A stretch of 64,000 bases of DNA from Streptomyces sp. SID12501 (GTDB lineage Bacteria > Actinomycetota > Actinomycetes > Streptomycetales > Streptomycetaceae): positions 186,001 through 250,000 of the forward strand of contig NZ_JAAGLU010000002.1 of NCBI RefSeq assembly GCF_010550245.1. Reading direction: 5' to 3'. The first letter of the stretch is position 1; every line of letters begins with the position of its first letter. The notes under the pieces were generated by a model that had not been told where the DNA came from, did not search any database, and saw nothing but the letters and a program-made list of their open reading frames with translations. The position numbers and the translations under genes are program-made. Below are positions 16,353-24,356 of this stretch, one piece after another.

Positions 16353-18421
16353 GAGCATCGACTCCCTGTGCCGGAGATGAGAGGAGGGTCGGTCAACTCA
16401 AGTGTCTGAGGGGGCACTTCGGATCCCTCCCGGCCCAGCCCGAGTACCGCCCGCGCTATCGCGTCCGAGTCCTCCAGCGTCACCGAGCCCACACCGGGTC
16501 TGATGCCGACCGCCGTCACCCAGCGCACCCCCTCTGTCGGCACCCCGAAGGCGAACCGGCGCGGGTGTGGCCGCCCCGACGCTTCCAGCACCCGGGGCGC
16601 ACCGTCGGTCACCGCCATCCCGCCCGTCTCGTGGGTCTCTTGCGTCTGGTGGCCGCCCGGACGGTACGGGACACACCCGCCTTCCGCCAGCAGCCCCCGC
16701 AGCAGCGGACTGGCGCTGCGCCGCAGGTCGATGTCGGGCAGCCGCGCCTCGACCAGTGCCCTCACCAGCACCGGCGCCTGCGACACCCCCTCCGCGTCCA
16801 CGAGGAAACCGGCCTGCCCGAACCCGCCTTCACCGTCGGTCGGACGCACCCGCATGCCTGGACCGACCACGTGCAGCACCTCGGCCTCGATCAGCGCGAT
16901 CAGCTGCTCGATCCGGAACGCGGGCGGGCCGATCGACGTGAACGCGTTCAACGGCGTGTACCAGCCGTCCAGTTCGGCCCGGTACGACTCACCGGCGACC
17001 CCGCCGTGGTCGACCACCAGCCGGACCTCGTTGCGCAGGTCGCGCAGCGCGTCCAGAGCTGCCTTCAGCGGGCCGTTCACATTGCCGAGGCGGGCGGCGG
17101 CGACGTCCTGCCGGAGATACCCCAGCAGCCAGTCCCGGAAGTCGGCGCGGTCCGTGAAGTGCCGGTTCCCGTAAGGCTGTTCAACGCGCCGCCAGTCCCA
17201 GCGCTCGCCCGGCGGTACGTCGTACCGGTCGAGGAGGACCGGCTCGGACTCGCGGCCCGCGAAGCAGGACCGTACGAACTCCGCTGCCGCCCAGGGGCCT
17301 TGGGCGGCCCGGATCCACGCCTCGTAGTAGACGGTCCGGACCTCGCGGTCGATCAGGGGCCAGATGTCCGTACGGAAGCCGACGGGACGTCGCCGCAGAC
17401 CGGCGATGATCTCCGGGGTCAGGAATCGGGGGTGGTGGCGGCCGAGCGCGCCCTTCTCGTTCTCGCCGCGTGCGTGGTACGGCACTCCGCGCCGCGAACC
17501 GGCGTACAGCACAGGCTCGTTGCCGCTCGGGATGTACACGAGCCCGGCACCCTGGCCGTCCTGGTCGTCGCCCTGCTTGAACGTGCCGCCGCGGCCCTCG
17601 GTGAGCAGGGCCAGCTGATCGAAGAAGTTCAGGCCGAGTCCGCGCAGGGCGACCGGGGTGCCGGGCCGGAGGGCGCTCAGGTCGGCGTCGGCCGGGTTGG
17701 CGGGACCCACGTAGGCCACCCCGGAACCGGAACCGGAACCGGAACCTGAATCTGAATCTGAATCTGAATTTGAACCGGCACGTGCGTGGCGGGCGGTGAA
17801 GGAGCGCAGGTCCTGTTCCTCCGGGCTCGGGGTCGACTCCCCGTGACCCAGGGCCAGTACGACCGCGTCCAGGCGGGTGAGCCGTTCGCCGTCCGCCAGG
17901 GTCACCGATTGTCTGCTGTCCGGGTCATCGGCCAGCGCGGTCGCGGTCGTCCGGTGCGTGTGGACGGTGACCTCGGGCGGGGCGGTCCGTAAGAGGTGCC
18001 GGAGAACCCACTCCAGGTAGTGGCCGTGGAAGGCGCGGGTCGGGTAGGTGTCCGGGCCGAGGCGTCGGGCCTCCGCCAGGACGGGGGCCGGGTACGCCTC
18101 GGGGCCCAGGGCGCGCGCCCACTCGTACAGACTCGGGCCCGGAACCGACGGGCCCGCGCACGGCACGCTGTCGTCGGCGAACAGGGTCACCTGGGAGGCG
18201 ACCGTGTTCATCAGCAACTCGGGCGGCTGGTCGGTGCGCCACACCGCGCCGGGGCCGGGTGGGTACGGGTCGACGAGGTGGACCACGACCGGGCGGTCGG
18301 CCTCGCCCGCGTTGGCGCAGAGCCGCTCCAGCACCGAGAGGCCGCGAGGACCGGCGCCGATCACGCACACGACGACGGCATCGCGGGCGTCACCCGAAGA
18401 GCTTGGTCCGGGTCCGGTCAT
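16349..18421 (-). CDS. FAD/NAD(P)-binding N-monooxygenase, CreE-like (aspartate to nitrosuccinate)
   Basis: A 690-aa flavoprotein. The N-terminal dinucleotide fold has CVIGAGPRGLSVLERL, as in the FAD-NAD(P)-binding family that includes CreE and FzmM. Those enzymes oxidise L-aspartate stepwise to nitrosuccinate using NADPH and O2. Both ends overlap neighbours by ATGA (16349-16352, 18418-18421), tying it to the CreD-like lyase and the oxidoreductase. Residues about 217-235 are an in-frame Ser-Asp/Ser-Gly dipeptide tract (SDSDSDSGSGSGSG) from a hexanucleotide array; the family does not need it and it probably sits in a surface loop. Confidence 0.8.
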   Translation of the reverse strand: MTGPGPSSSGDARDAVVVCVIGAGPRGLSVLERLCANAGEADRPVVVHLVDPYPPGPGAVWRTDQPPELLMNTVASQVTLFADDSVPCAGPSVPGPSLYEWARALGPEAYPAPVLAEARRLGPDTYPTRAFHGHYLEWVLRHLLRTAPPEVTVHTHRTTATALADDPDSRQSVTLADGERLTRLDAVVLALGHGESTPSPEEQDLRSFTARHARAGSNSDSDSDSGSGSGSGSGVAYVGPANPADADLSALRPGTPVALRGLGLNFFDQLALLTEGRGGTFKQGDDQDGQGAGLVYIPSGNEPVLYAGSRRGVPYHARGENEKGALGRHHPRFLTPEIIAGLRRRPVGFRTDIWPLIDREVRTVYYEAWIRAAQGPWAAAEFVRSCFAGRESEPVLLDRYDVPPGERWDWRRVEQPYGNRHFTDRADFRDWLLGYLRQDVAAARLGNVNGPLKAALDALRDLRNEVRLVVDHGGVAGESYRAELDGWYTPLNAFTSIGPPAFRIEQLIALIEAEVLHVVGPGMRVRPTDGEGGFGQAGFLVDAEGVSQAPVLVRALVEARLPDIDLRRSASPLLRGLLAEGGCVPYRPGGHQTQETHETGGMAVTDGAPRVLEASGRPHPRRFAFGVPTEGVRWVTAVGIRPGVGSVTLEDSDAIARAVLGLGREGSEVPPQTLELTDPPLISGTGSRCS

Positions 18422-19344
18422 TCCTGGCCCAGCCCGTCGCGCCAGCTCGGCCGCAGCGGCTTCCAGCCCAGTTCCGTACGCGCCCGGGCGTTGGACGCGC
18501 CGGCCGCCGCGGTGAGCTGGTGGGTCATGAACCAGCCGAGCAGCCGGGGTGCCATCGCCGCCGGAATCGTGCGCGGCGGCGGGGCGTCCAGTGCGCGGGC
18601 GAAGTGGGGCAACCACTGGGCGGCCGGGGCCGGTTCGTCGTCCGTGATGTGGAAGGCGCCGGTGGCCTCCGACTCCACGGCCGCCACCGCCGCCCCCACG
18701 GCGTCCTCCACATGCAGGAACGAGGTGATCCCGGCCCCGCCCTCGGGCAGCGGCAACTTCCCGGCCAGCACCCGTTGTCCGGTCCCGCCGGTGCGCGCGT
18801 ACGCGGTGCCGGGGCCGTACAGCGTCCCGTACCGCAGCACCAGCCCGCTCAACCCGGCCGAGACATCAAGGACTTGGGCCTCCAACTCGGCCACGGCCCG
18901 TACGGTGGCCGCCCAGCCGAGGTCCGGGGCTTCCACGTACAGGGGCGCGTCCTCGTCGACGACCGGGTCTCCCGTCGGCGCGGCGGCGAAGGCGATGGAC
19001 TGCGCGACCAGCCGCCGGGCACCGGCCGCGCGAGCCGCCGCGAGCAGGTTGGCGGTGCCCTCGGTGCGCAGTCGCGCGGTCTGCGCGAAGGCCTCCGGTG
19101 GGTCGTCGCGCAGCAGCCGCAGCGCCGACAGCTGATGGACGACCACCTCGGGTCGTACGTCCGTCACGCCGGCCAGCAGCGCTTCCCGGTCGAGGGCGTC
19201 GGCGACCACGATCGCGTCCGCTTCCGGAGCGCGGGCCCGGGACTCCTCCCTTACCAGCGCGCTCACCTGGTGTCCCCGCGCCCGCAGCGCGCCCACCAGC
19301 GGATGTCCGACCACTCCGGTGGCTCCGGCGACAAGTATCCGCAC
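18418..19344 (-). CDS. NAD(P)-dependent epimerase/oxidoreductase-like protein lacking the usual Tyr-x3-Lys
   Basis: A 308-aa extended-SDR fold beginning MRILVAGATGVVGHPLVG, an intact nucleotide-binding motif. QSIAF marks the position of the catalytic serine strand, but where Tyr-x3-Lys is expected the sequence reads LGWAATVRAVAELE, with no Tyr or Lys. The protein may thus do hydride transfer without acid-base catalysis, or a non-standard reaction. In the avenalumic acid pathway an oxidoreductase (AvaA7) replaces a diazo group with hydride. This gene, beside the nitrous-acid pair, is the best candidate here for that step (inference). The stop overlaps the next ATG. Confidence 0.75.
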   Translation of the reverse strand: MRILVAGATGVVGHPLVGALRARGHQVSALVREESRARAPEADAIVVADALDREALLAGVTDVRPEVVVHQLSALRLLRDDPPEAFAQTARLRTEGTANLLAAARAAGARRLVAQSIAFAAAPTGDPVVDEDAPLYVEAPDLGWAATVRAVAELEAQVLDVSAGLSGLVLRYGTLYGPGTAYARTGGTGQRVLAGKLPLPEGGAGITSFLHVEDAVGAAVAAVESEATGAFHITDDEPAPAAQWLPHFARALDAPPPRTIPAAMAPRLLGWFMTHQLTAAAGASNARARTELGWKPLRPSWRDGLGQE

Positions 19345-19349
19345 GGCGT

Positions 19350-19961
19350 TCAGTCCTCCGTACCGTCGGTGACGTCAGTAAGGGGTGTGCGCACGCGCAT
19401 CAGCAGGCGGCACGCCTTGTCGCCGTCGCGCAGACAGGTCTCGGCGCGGTTCTCGGTCAGGGTGACGCCGAGGCCCTCGGACCAGCCCGCGTGGATGTCG
19501 GTGCAGGGGCATCGGTAGCCGTCCAGTGAACCGGCCATCCGCACCATGGTGACGGCGAAGCTGCGGCGGAGAGTGAGGACGATCAGGCCGTCGTCATCGG
19601 TCGTGTCCTCGACCTCCGTGGAGGCGTTGCGCAGTTCCGGCGGGAACATACGGTCGCCGCAGTCGTCGTACCGGCGGCGCAGTTCCTCCAGGTCCTTGTG
19701 GGTGTCGCCGGTGGCGGGGAGCGGGCCGGCCAGGCGGCCGACGCGCTGTCCGACGTGCGTCGCGACCTTGCGCAGGGCCTCGGCGTTGAGCTCGTTCGCG
19801 GCCTCCTGCCCGAACCGGCTCGCCACTCCCTGGTACCAGTTCGCGTCGTGCTGCCACCACAGCCGGTACGCCTCCCCGGCCCTGGCACGGTAGTTGACGT
19901 CCTCGGTACCCGTGCCCGCACCTGTGCTTGCGCCCGCGCCCGCACCTGTACCCGTGCTCAT
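19350..19961 (-). CDS. Unrecognised cysteine-containing protein within the biosynthetic operon
   Basis: A 203-aa protein. The first 20 residues are a Gly/Ala/Thr low-complexity run (TGTGAGAGASTGAGTGTE). The body has a helical part (YRLWWQHDANWYQG, FGQEAANELNAEAL) and a C-terminal beta-rich part with YRCPCTDIHAGW, then ENRAETCLRDGDKACRLLMR. Spaced Cys residues resemble V4R or aminothiazoline-carboxylate hydrolase-like (DUF6125) folds, but I cannot assign it. It starts in an ATGA overlap with the long AMP-ligase and ends 5 bases before the oxidoreductase, so it is co-translated with the tailoring genes and probably acts in the late steps. Confidence 0.7.
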   Translation of the reverse strand: MSTGTGAGAGASTGAGTGTEDVNYRARAGEAYRLWWQHDANWYQGVASRFGQEAANELNAEALRKVATHVGQRVGRLAGPLPATGDTHKDLEELRRRYDDCGDRMFPPELRNASTEVEDTTDDDGLIVLTLRRSFAVTMVRMAGSLDGYRCPCTDIHAGWSEGLGVTLTENRAETCLRDGDKACRLLMRVRTPLTDVTDGTED

Positions 19962-21646
19962 CGCCGCTCCTTGGCCGAGGAGGCGGCGAAGCGGTCGCGC
20001 ATCACTCGCTTGAGGACCTTGCCGGTGGCGCCCTTGGCGACGTCGTCGGGCTTCATGCGCAGGGCGCGGGTGACAGGGGGGAATCCGGCGGCCTGGAGGG
20101 CTGTGTTGACCCGGACGGTCAACTCGCCGTCATCGCCGCCCTCCTCATCGGAGAGTTGGAGCAGTGCGTAGGCGTGTGCCACTCCGTCGCCGTCCCAGTC
20201 CGCCCGAACACCGTCGTCGGCGACTCCGACGACCGTGCAGTCGGCCAGCTCGGGGAGTTCGCGGAGCAGGAGTTCCTCGGTGCGGGTGCTGAAGACGACG
20301 CCGGCGGAGGTGCGGATGGCGTCCGGGGCGCGGTCGAGGTGGTAGAAGTTGCCGTCCTCGTCCTGGTGGGCGAGGTCGCCGGTGAGCCAGTACCCGCCGA
20401 GGCGCATCCGGTTCCAGGTCAGCGAGTCGTTCCAGTAACCGGGCGTGAGGGTAGGGGACTTGAGGCCGAGGCGGCCGATTTCGCCGGGTGGCAGCGGGGT
20501 GCCGTCCTCGGCGAGCACGGCGGCCTCGGCGAAGCTGATCGGCCTGCCGACGCAGCGCGAGTAGGCCGAGGTGTCCTTGGTGTGACGGTTGTGGAAGACG
20601 GAGTAGCCGGCCTCGGAGGAGCCGAGCCCGTCGACGAAGACGGAGCCGTCCAGCCGTACGCGCCGCAGGTCCTTGCCGATCGTCTGGTGGCTGCCGTGCT
20701 GCACGAGGGCCCGGATGTGCGCCTCGTGCGCCGCGTCACCGGTGTTGAACCACACCTGCACGCTGGACAGGTCGCGGGTCGTCAGGTCCTCGGCGGCCAT
20801 CTCGTCGAAGGTCCCGGCGAAGGCCAGCACGGTGGTGGGCCTGAACTCCTCGATGGCGTCCAGTACTTCGGTGCCGCGTTGGCTGGAGAGGAGTTTTATG
20901 TCGGTGCGCAGGAGCAGGCAGTACAGGAGCGTTGCCACCATCGCGTTGTGCGCGCCGGGCAGCCCGACCAGGGTGCGTTCCATGTCGGTGCCGGTGGAGT
21001 AGCGCAGGCGGTGCAGCTGCGCGTACATCAGTGTCCGGTGGGTGTGCGGAACCCCCTTGGGCATACCGGTGGTTCCGGACGAGTGCGAGATGAGCACCGG
21101 GTCGGTGGGGTCGTGCCGGTACGGGTAGGAGGGCGGGAGCGAGGCGCGGTGTTCGGGTCGGATGTCGGCGGCGGTCGCGCAGAAGCCCAGGTCGGAGTCC
21201 GATTCCGTGTCCGAAGCCCTCGACGCCAGTACCTCGTGGTGCTCGGGGTCCGTGAAGGCACCGACGGCGCCCTGCCGTCGTACGTACTCCCGCGCGATGT
21301 CGGGCGCGAGGTTGCCGTTGACGAAGGACGGGATCGCACCGATCGACGTCAGCGCCAGGAAGTTCACCGCGAACTCGGCGCTGGAGCAGGAGTGGAGGGC
21401 GACGGGGTCGCGGGGGCGCACACCCTGGGCGGCGTACCAGCCCGCGTAGGTCTCGACGACCTCCCGCAACTCCCCGAGGGTGAGATGTGTGGGGCAACTG
21501 CCGTCGGGCGCCTGCCAGTTGCCGTCCATGCGGAGTACGACCTCGTCGCGTGGACGGTCGTACTCCGTCAGACGGGCCAGGATGTTACCGGCGCCCAGTT
21601 CGGTGTCGGAGCAGATCCGGGCCCGCTCCTGCCTACTGATGAGCAT
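19958..21646 (-). CDS. AMP-dependent ligase (562 aa), candidate diazotising enzyme
   Basis: An acyl-adenylate-forming enzyme. The phosphate-binding motif SHSSGTTGMPKG is at residues 187-198, GSSEAGYSVF stands at the A5 position, YWLTGDLAHQDEDG at A7/A8, and GATGKVLKR holds the A10 lysine. The start ATG follows GGAG. It overlaps the chain-length-factor gene by 14 bases. In diazo pathways a ligase of this superfamily (CreM, AvaA6, CmaA6) activates nitrous acid with ATP and transfers it to the aryl amine. The operon has a second, shorter ligase better suited to aryl loading, so this one is proposed for diazotisation; that division is inference. Confidence 0.8.
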   Translation of the reverse strand: MLISRQERARICSDTELGAGNILARLTEYDRPRDEVVLRMDGNWQAPDGSCPTHLTLGELREVVETYAGWYAAQGVRPRDPVALHSCSSAEFAVNFLALTSIGAIPSFVNGNLAPDIAREYVRRQGAVGAFTDPEHHEVLASRASDTESDSDLGFCATAADIRPEHRASLPPSYPYRHDPTDPVLISHSSGTTGMPKGVPHTHRTLMYAQLHRLRYSTGTDMERTLVGLPGAHNAMVATLLYCLLLRTDIKLLSSQRGTEVLDAIEEFRPTTVLAFAGTFDEMAAEDLTTRDLSSVQVWFNTGDAAHEAHIRALVQHGSHQTIGKDLRRVRLDGSVFVDGLGSSEAGYSVFHNRHTKDTSAYSRCVGRPISFAEAAVLAEDGTPLPPGEIGRLGLKSPTLTPGYWNDSLTWNRMRLGGYWLTGDLAHQDEDGNFYHLDRAPDAIRTSAGVVFSTRTEELLLRELPELADCTVVGVADDGVRADWDGDGVAHAYALLQLSDEEGGDDGELTVRVNTALQAAGFPPVTRALRMKPDDVAKGATGKVLKRVMRDRFAASSAKERR

Positions 21647-22409
21647 GGGTGGAGGTCTCCGTCTCGGTACGTGGTTCGGCGTGGGCGGTGGCCAGCTCGA
21701 ACAGGCTCTGGATGCTGCCGAGTTGCCTGGCCGGGCCGGTGGACCCCGTGGACCTGGTCGACACCTGTGCCCCGGTGGCGGCGTCGTCGCCCGGACGGCC
21801 GAGCAGCAGCGCCGCCGCCAGGCCGGCGGACTCCGGGAGGGCCGGTACCGGGCGCCCGCTGTGGGCTGCGGCCAGTTCGCGGTGCACGGCGGCCACACGT
21901 TCGCCGCCGCCCAGTTCCACGCCCAGTACCAGGACCCGGTCCAGCTCCGGGTCCTCCAGCAACAGGTCGGCCATGGCCAGGAGTTCGGTCAGCGGGTCGT
22001 CGAGGGTGGAGAGGCTGAACATCTGGCCGGTGATCCCGAACTCCCGGCTCATGTGTCCCAGCACCGAGTTGGCGGTGGCCTGCATGAACAGCAGCGGGTT
22101 GTGGACCCGTCCGGACACCATGCGCCGGCTGGCCAGGTCCGCGGTGGTGGTGTCACCCGCCAGGCTGGTCAGCGCCACGGCGGTACGGTCGCCGTCCCCG
22201 GGGTGCGCGGTCAGACACCTGCTGCTCACCTCGTACGCCAGCGGGCTGAACGCCGACTCCACGAAGCCGGGCAGCTTCGGCAGTGTGATGTCGTCGTCCC
22301 GGCCGGTGTTGTGGGTCGCGGTGGCGGCGGCGAGGACCGAGAGGGAGGAACGGAGCGTGGCCTCGTGGGTCGTGATCTCGTGCGTCGTGGTCTCGCGGAT
22401 CATGGTCAC
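21633..22409 (-). CDS. Ketosynthase-like chain-length factor (short type)
   Basis: About 258 aa, roughly the N-terminal thiolase half only, as in the 'chain length factor' proteins of aryl polyene and related type II systems. The stretch NPLLFMQATANSVLGHM followed by GITGQMFSLST corresponds to the region around the active site, and no catalytic Cys is present. It would pair with the complete ketosynthase directly upstream. GTG 22409 overlaps that gene's stop (GTGA); an in-frame ATG two codons on (22403) is an alternative start. The tail TETETSTHAHQ is low complexity. Confidence 0.75.
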   Translation of the reverse strand: MTMIRETTTHEITTHEATLRSSLSVLAAATATHNTGRDDDITLPKLPGFVESAFSPLAYEVSSRCLTAHPGDGDRTAVALTSLAGDTTTADLASRRMVSGRVHNPLLFMQATANSVLGHMSREFGITGQMFSLSTLDDPLTELLAMADLLLEDPELDRVLVLGVELGGGERVAAVHRELAAAHSGRPVPALPESAGLAAALLLGRPGDDAATGAQVSTRSTGSTGPARQLGSIQSLFELATAHAEPRTETETSTHAHQ

Positions 22410-23683
22410 GGCCGCTCCAGGAGGAGTGCGGTGTTGGCGCCCCCGAAGGCGGCGTTGATGGTGAGGGCCCGGCGGCAGTCGGCGGGGCGCGGCTCGTTCG
22501 GTACGTAGTCGAGGTCGCACTCCGGGTCGGGGCTGCCGTATCCGGCGGTCGGCGGGAGTACGCCGTCCAGCAGGGTCAGCATCGTGATCACGAACTCCAC
22601 GACGCCCGCGGCTTCCAGGAGGTGGCCGGTGGTGCTCTTGGTCGAGCTGACCGGTATCGATCCGGCGCGCTCCGGGAAGGCGGCGCGCAGGCCCCGCGTC
22701 TCGGCGCCGTCGTTGTACTTGGTGCCGGTGCCATGGGCGTTGATGTAGCCGAGTGACGCTCCGTCCGGGTCCCCGGCCTGCCGCATCGCCTGCCGTGCGG
22801 CGCGGGCGAGGCCGGCGCCTTCCGGGTGCGGCTGGGCGATGTGGTGGGCGTCGGTGGCGGCGCCCCATCCGACGACGGACACGAGCGGCCGGGCCCCGCG
22901 CCGCCTGGCGTGCTCGGTCGACTCCAGTACGACGGCGGCGACACCGTCGCCCAGCAACAGCCCGCTGCGATCGGCACTGAACGGCCGCACCATGCCGTCC
23001 CGCGACAACGCCCGCCCGGAGTCGAACTTCCCGAAGGTCTCCTCCTCGACCAGATACCCACCCGCACAGACGGCGGTGTCGATCCGCCCGGAGGAGATCA
23101 GCCGGCAGGCGTGAATGATCGCGGCGGCGGAAGCGACACAGGCATTGGTGAAGGTCAGCCGCGGCCCGGTCAGCCCCAGGCCGTCGGCAAGCAACTCGGC
23201 CAGCTGAGCGGGCACGGCATCGGCGAGACTGTTCAACTCCGGTGCAGGCAGCGCCCCGACAGGGGCGGGGGGCTGGGACATTCGAGGCTCCGCCGCGTGG
23301 GCGCGACCAGCCACAACGGACCCGCGGCCGACATCCGACAACTCGCTCGGTACGAGATCTCCGGCGCGCCAATACCGGGTGACACTCCGATGATCCCCGG
23401 CAACCCCCAGAATCACCGCCGCCTCCGCACCCGCGCCCAACCCCGCCATGCCCAGCGCATCGGCACCACACCGCCGGAGTGCGTGCCGAAGCGCCCATCC
23501 CTCGACCGCCTCGGGACCGTCGGGAGCGGCGGCGGCGACCGCCGTCCGGTACGGCCCCGTGTCGAACCGCGTCGTAGGCCGGAACGCCGGCACCCCCGCG
23601 AACACGCCGCGCCGCAGAGCCTCCGCGCCCTCGCCGAACGCGGTCCGTACGCCGTATCCGGTCACCGTCACTTCACGCGTCAT
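22406..23683 (-). CDS. Beta-ketoacyl-ACP synthase (FabF-like ketosynthase)
   Basis: A 425-aa condensing enzyme with Cys182 (TNACVASAAA), His317 (NAHGTGTKYND), Lys349 and His354 (KSTTGHLLEAAG), so the full Cys-His-His set is present. It resembles type II ketosynthases that extend aryl starters in polyene-type pathways. Between residues about 117 and 145 lies an in-frame insertion of roughly 28 codons made from a dispersed Streptomyces repeat (see repeat at 23251-23335). It ends just before NSLADAVPAQLAELL, where the normal fold resumes, so it probably forms a tolerated surface loop. The start overlaps the ACP stop by 11 bases. Confidence 0.88.
   Translation of the reverse strand: MTREVTVTGYGVRTAFGEGAEALRRGVFAGVPAFRPTTRFDTGPYRTAVAAAAPDGPEAVEGWALRHALRRCGADALGMAGLGAGAEAAVILGVAGDHRSVTRYWRAGDLVPSELSDVGRGSVVAGRAHAAEPRMSQPPAPVGALPAPELNSLADAVPAQLAELLADGLGLTGPRLTFTNACVASAAAIIHACRLISSGRIDTAVCAGGYLVEEETFGKFDSGRALSRDGMVRPFSADRSGLLLGDGVAAVVLESTEHARRRGARPLVSVVGWGAATDAHHIAQPHPEGAGLARAARQAMRQAGDPDGASLGYINAHGTGTKYNDGAETRGLRAAFPERAGSIPVSSTKSTTGHLLEAAGVVEFVITMLTLLDGVLPPTAGYGSPDPECDLDYVPNEPRPADCRRALTINAAFGGANTALLLERP
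23251..23335. repeat. Dispersed Streptomyces mini-repeat inserted inside the ketosynthase gene
   Basis: About 85 bp containing the core GGCTCCGCCGCG.GGGCGCGAC.AGCCAC preceded by gcgcccc...gggg. It shares core and flanks with the intergenic copy at 24256-24340. The length is compatible with in-frame insertion. Confidence 0.7.
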
Positions 23684-23957
23684 CCCCGGTGCCCCCCTTC
23701 TGGGCGGTACGCAGGTATGCGGTGAGCCGCCGGAGCGAGGTCAGTCCGGCGATGTCCTCGTCGGTGGGCTCGACGATCAGGCCGTACCGCTCCTCCACCA
23801 CATGGAGCAGCCACACCAACCCGAGGGAGTCCAGGACCAGTTCGGCGTCCTCGCCGAGGTCGTCGGGCAGCCCCGGGAAGACCTTGCGGTCCGCGAGAAG
23901 CTCCCGTACGGAGTCGGCGGTGATGTCGGTGCCGGTGGCTCCCGTGCTCGTACTCAT
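23673..23957 (-). CDS. Acyl carrier protein (first of two)
   Basis: A 94-aa ACP. The phosphopantetheine site is Ser44 in LVLDSLGLVWLL, followed by the helix III region (VEPTDEDIAGLTSLRRLTAYL). The N-terminus MSTSTGATGTD is low complexity. The ATG overlaps the second ACP's stop (ATGA) and the stop overlaps the ketosynthase start by 11 bases. With two ACPs, one could carry the aryl starter and the other the extender, or they may be redundant. Confidence 0.88.
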   Translation of the reverse strand: MSTSTGATGTDITADSVRELLADRKVFPGLPDDLGEDAELVLDSLGLVWLLHVVEERYGLIVEPTDEDIAGLTSLRRLTAYLRTAQKGGTGDDA

Positions 23958-24229
23958 GCCTTCGCACCGCGGCGGACGACCTCGGTGACGAGCCCGCCGA
24001 GGGTCAGGGTGGCCAGGGGTTCGATGTCGGTGTCGGGGATCTCGACGCCGAACCGCGACTCCAGCCGCAGCGTGAGTTCGATCAGGCTCAGGGAGTCGAC
24101 ATCCAGGCCGCCGACGGTCACCGGGCTGTCGTCCGTGATGCCGTCGCGGCTCAGCAGGATGTTCATGTCGTCGATGACCGCGGTCAGGACGAACTCGCGG
24201 ATCTCGTCTTCCAGGGTCGACGTAGTCAT
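23954..24229 (-). CDS. Acyl carrier protein (second of two)
   Basis: A 91-aa ACP with Ser46 in GLDVDSLSLIELTLRLE, the canonical D-S-L site and helix II, and a C-terminal PLATLTLGGLVTEVV helix. GGAGAAATTGATC precedes the ATG. The 127-bp gap to the upstream ligase holds the dispersed mini-repeat rather than an obvious promoter. It is coupled to the next ACP by ATGA. Confidence 0.88.
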   Translation of the reverse strand: MTTSTLEDEIREFVLTAVIDDMNILLSRDGITDDSPVTVGGLDVDSLSLIELTLRLESRFGVEIPDTDIEPLATLTLGGLVTEVVRRGAKA

Positions 24230-24255
24230 GATCAATTTCTCCAGGTGGGGGGTGA

Positions 24256-24340
24256 GCGCCCTGTGGGGGCGCGGGGTTGTGACTGTCTGCGGCTCCGCCG
24301 CGCGGGCGCGACAAGCCACGGACCTGCCTGCGGACAACAA
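24256..24340. repeat. Dispersed Streptomyces mini-repeat, intergenic copy
   Basis: Lies between the ligase (24357) and ACP (24229) genes. The core GGCTCCGCCGCGCGGGCG with flanking gcgccctgtgggggcgcgggg matches the copy inside the ketosynthase gene. Repeats of this type are common between Streptomyces genes. Confidence 0.7.
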
Positions 24341-24356
24341 CCGTCAGTGGCTCGCC

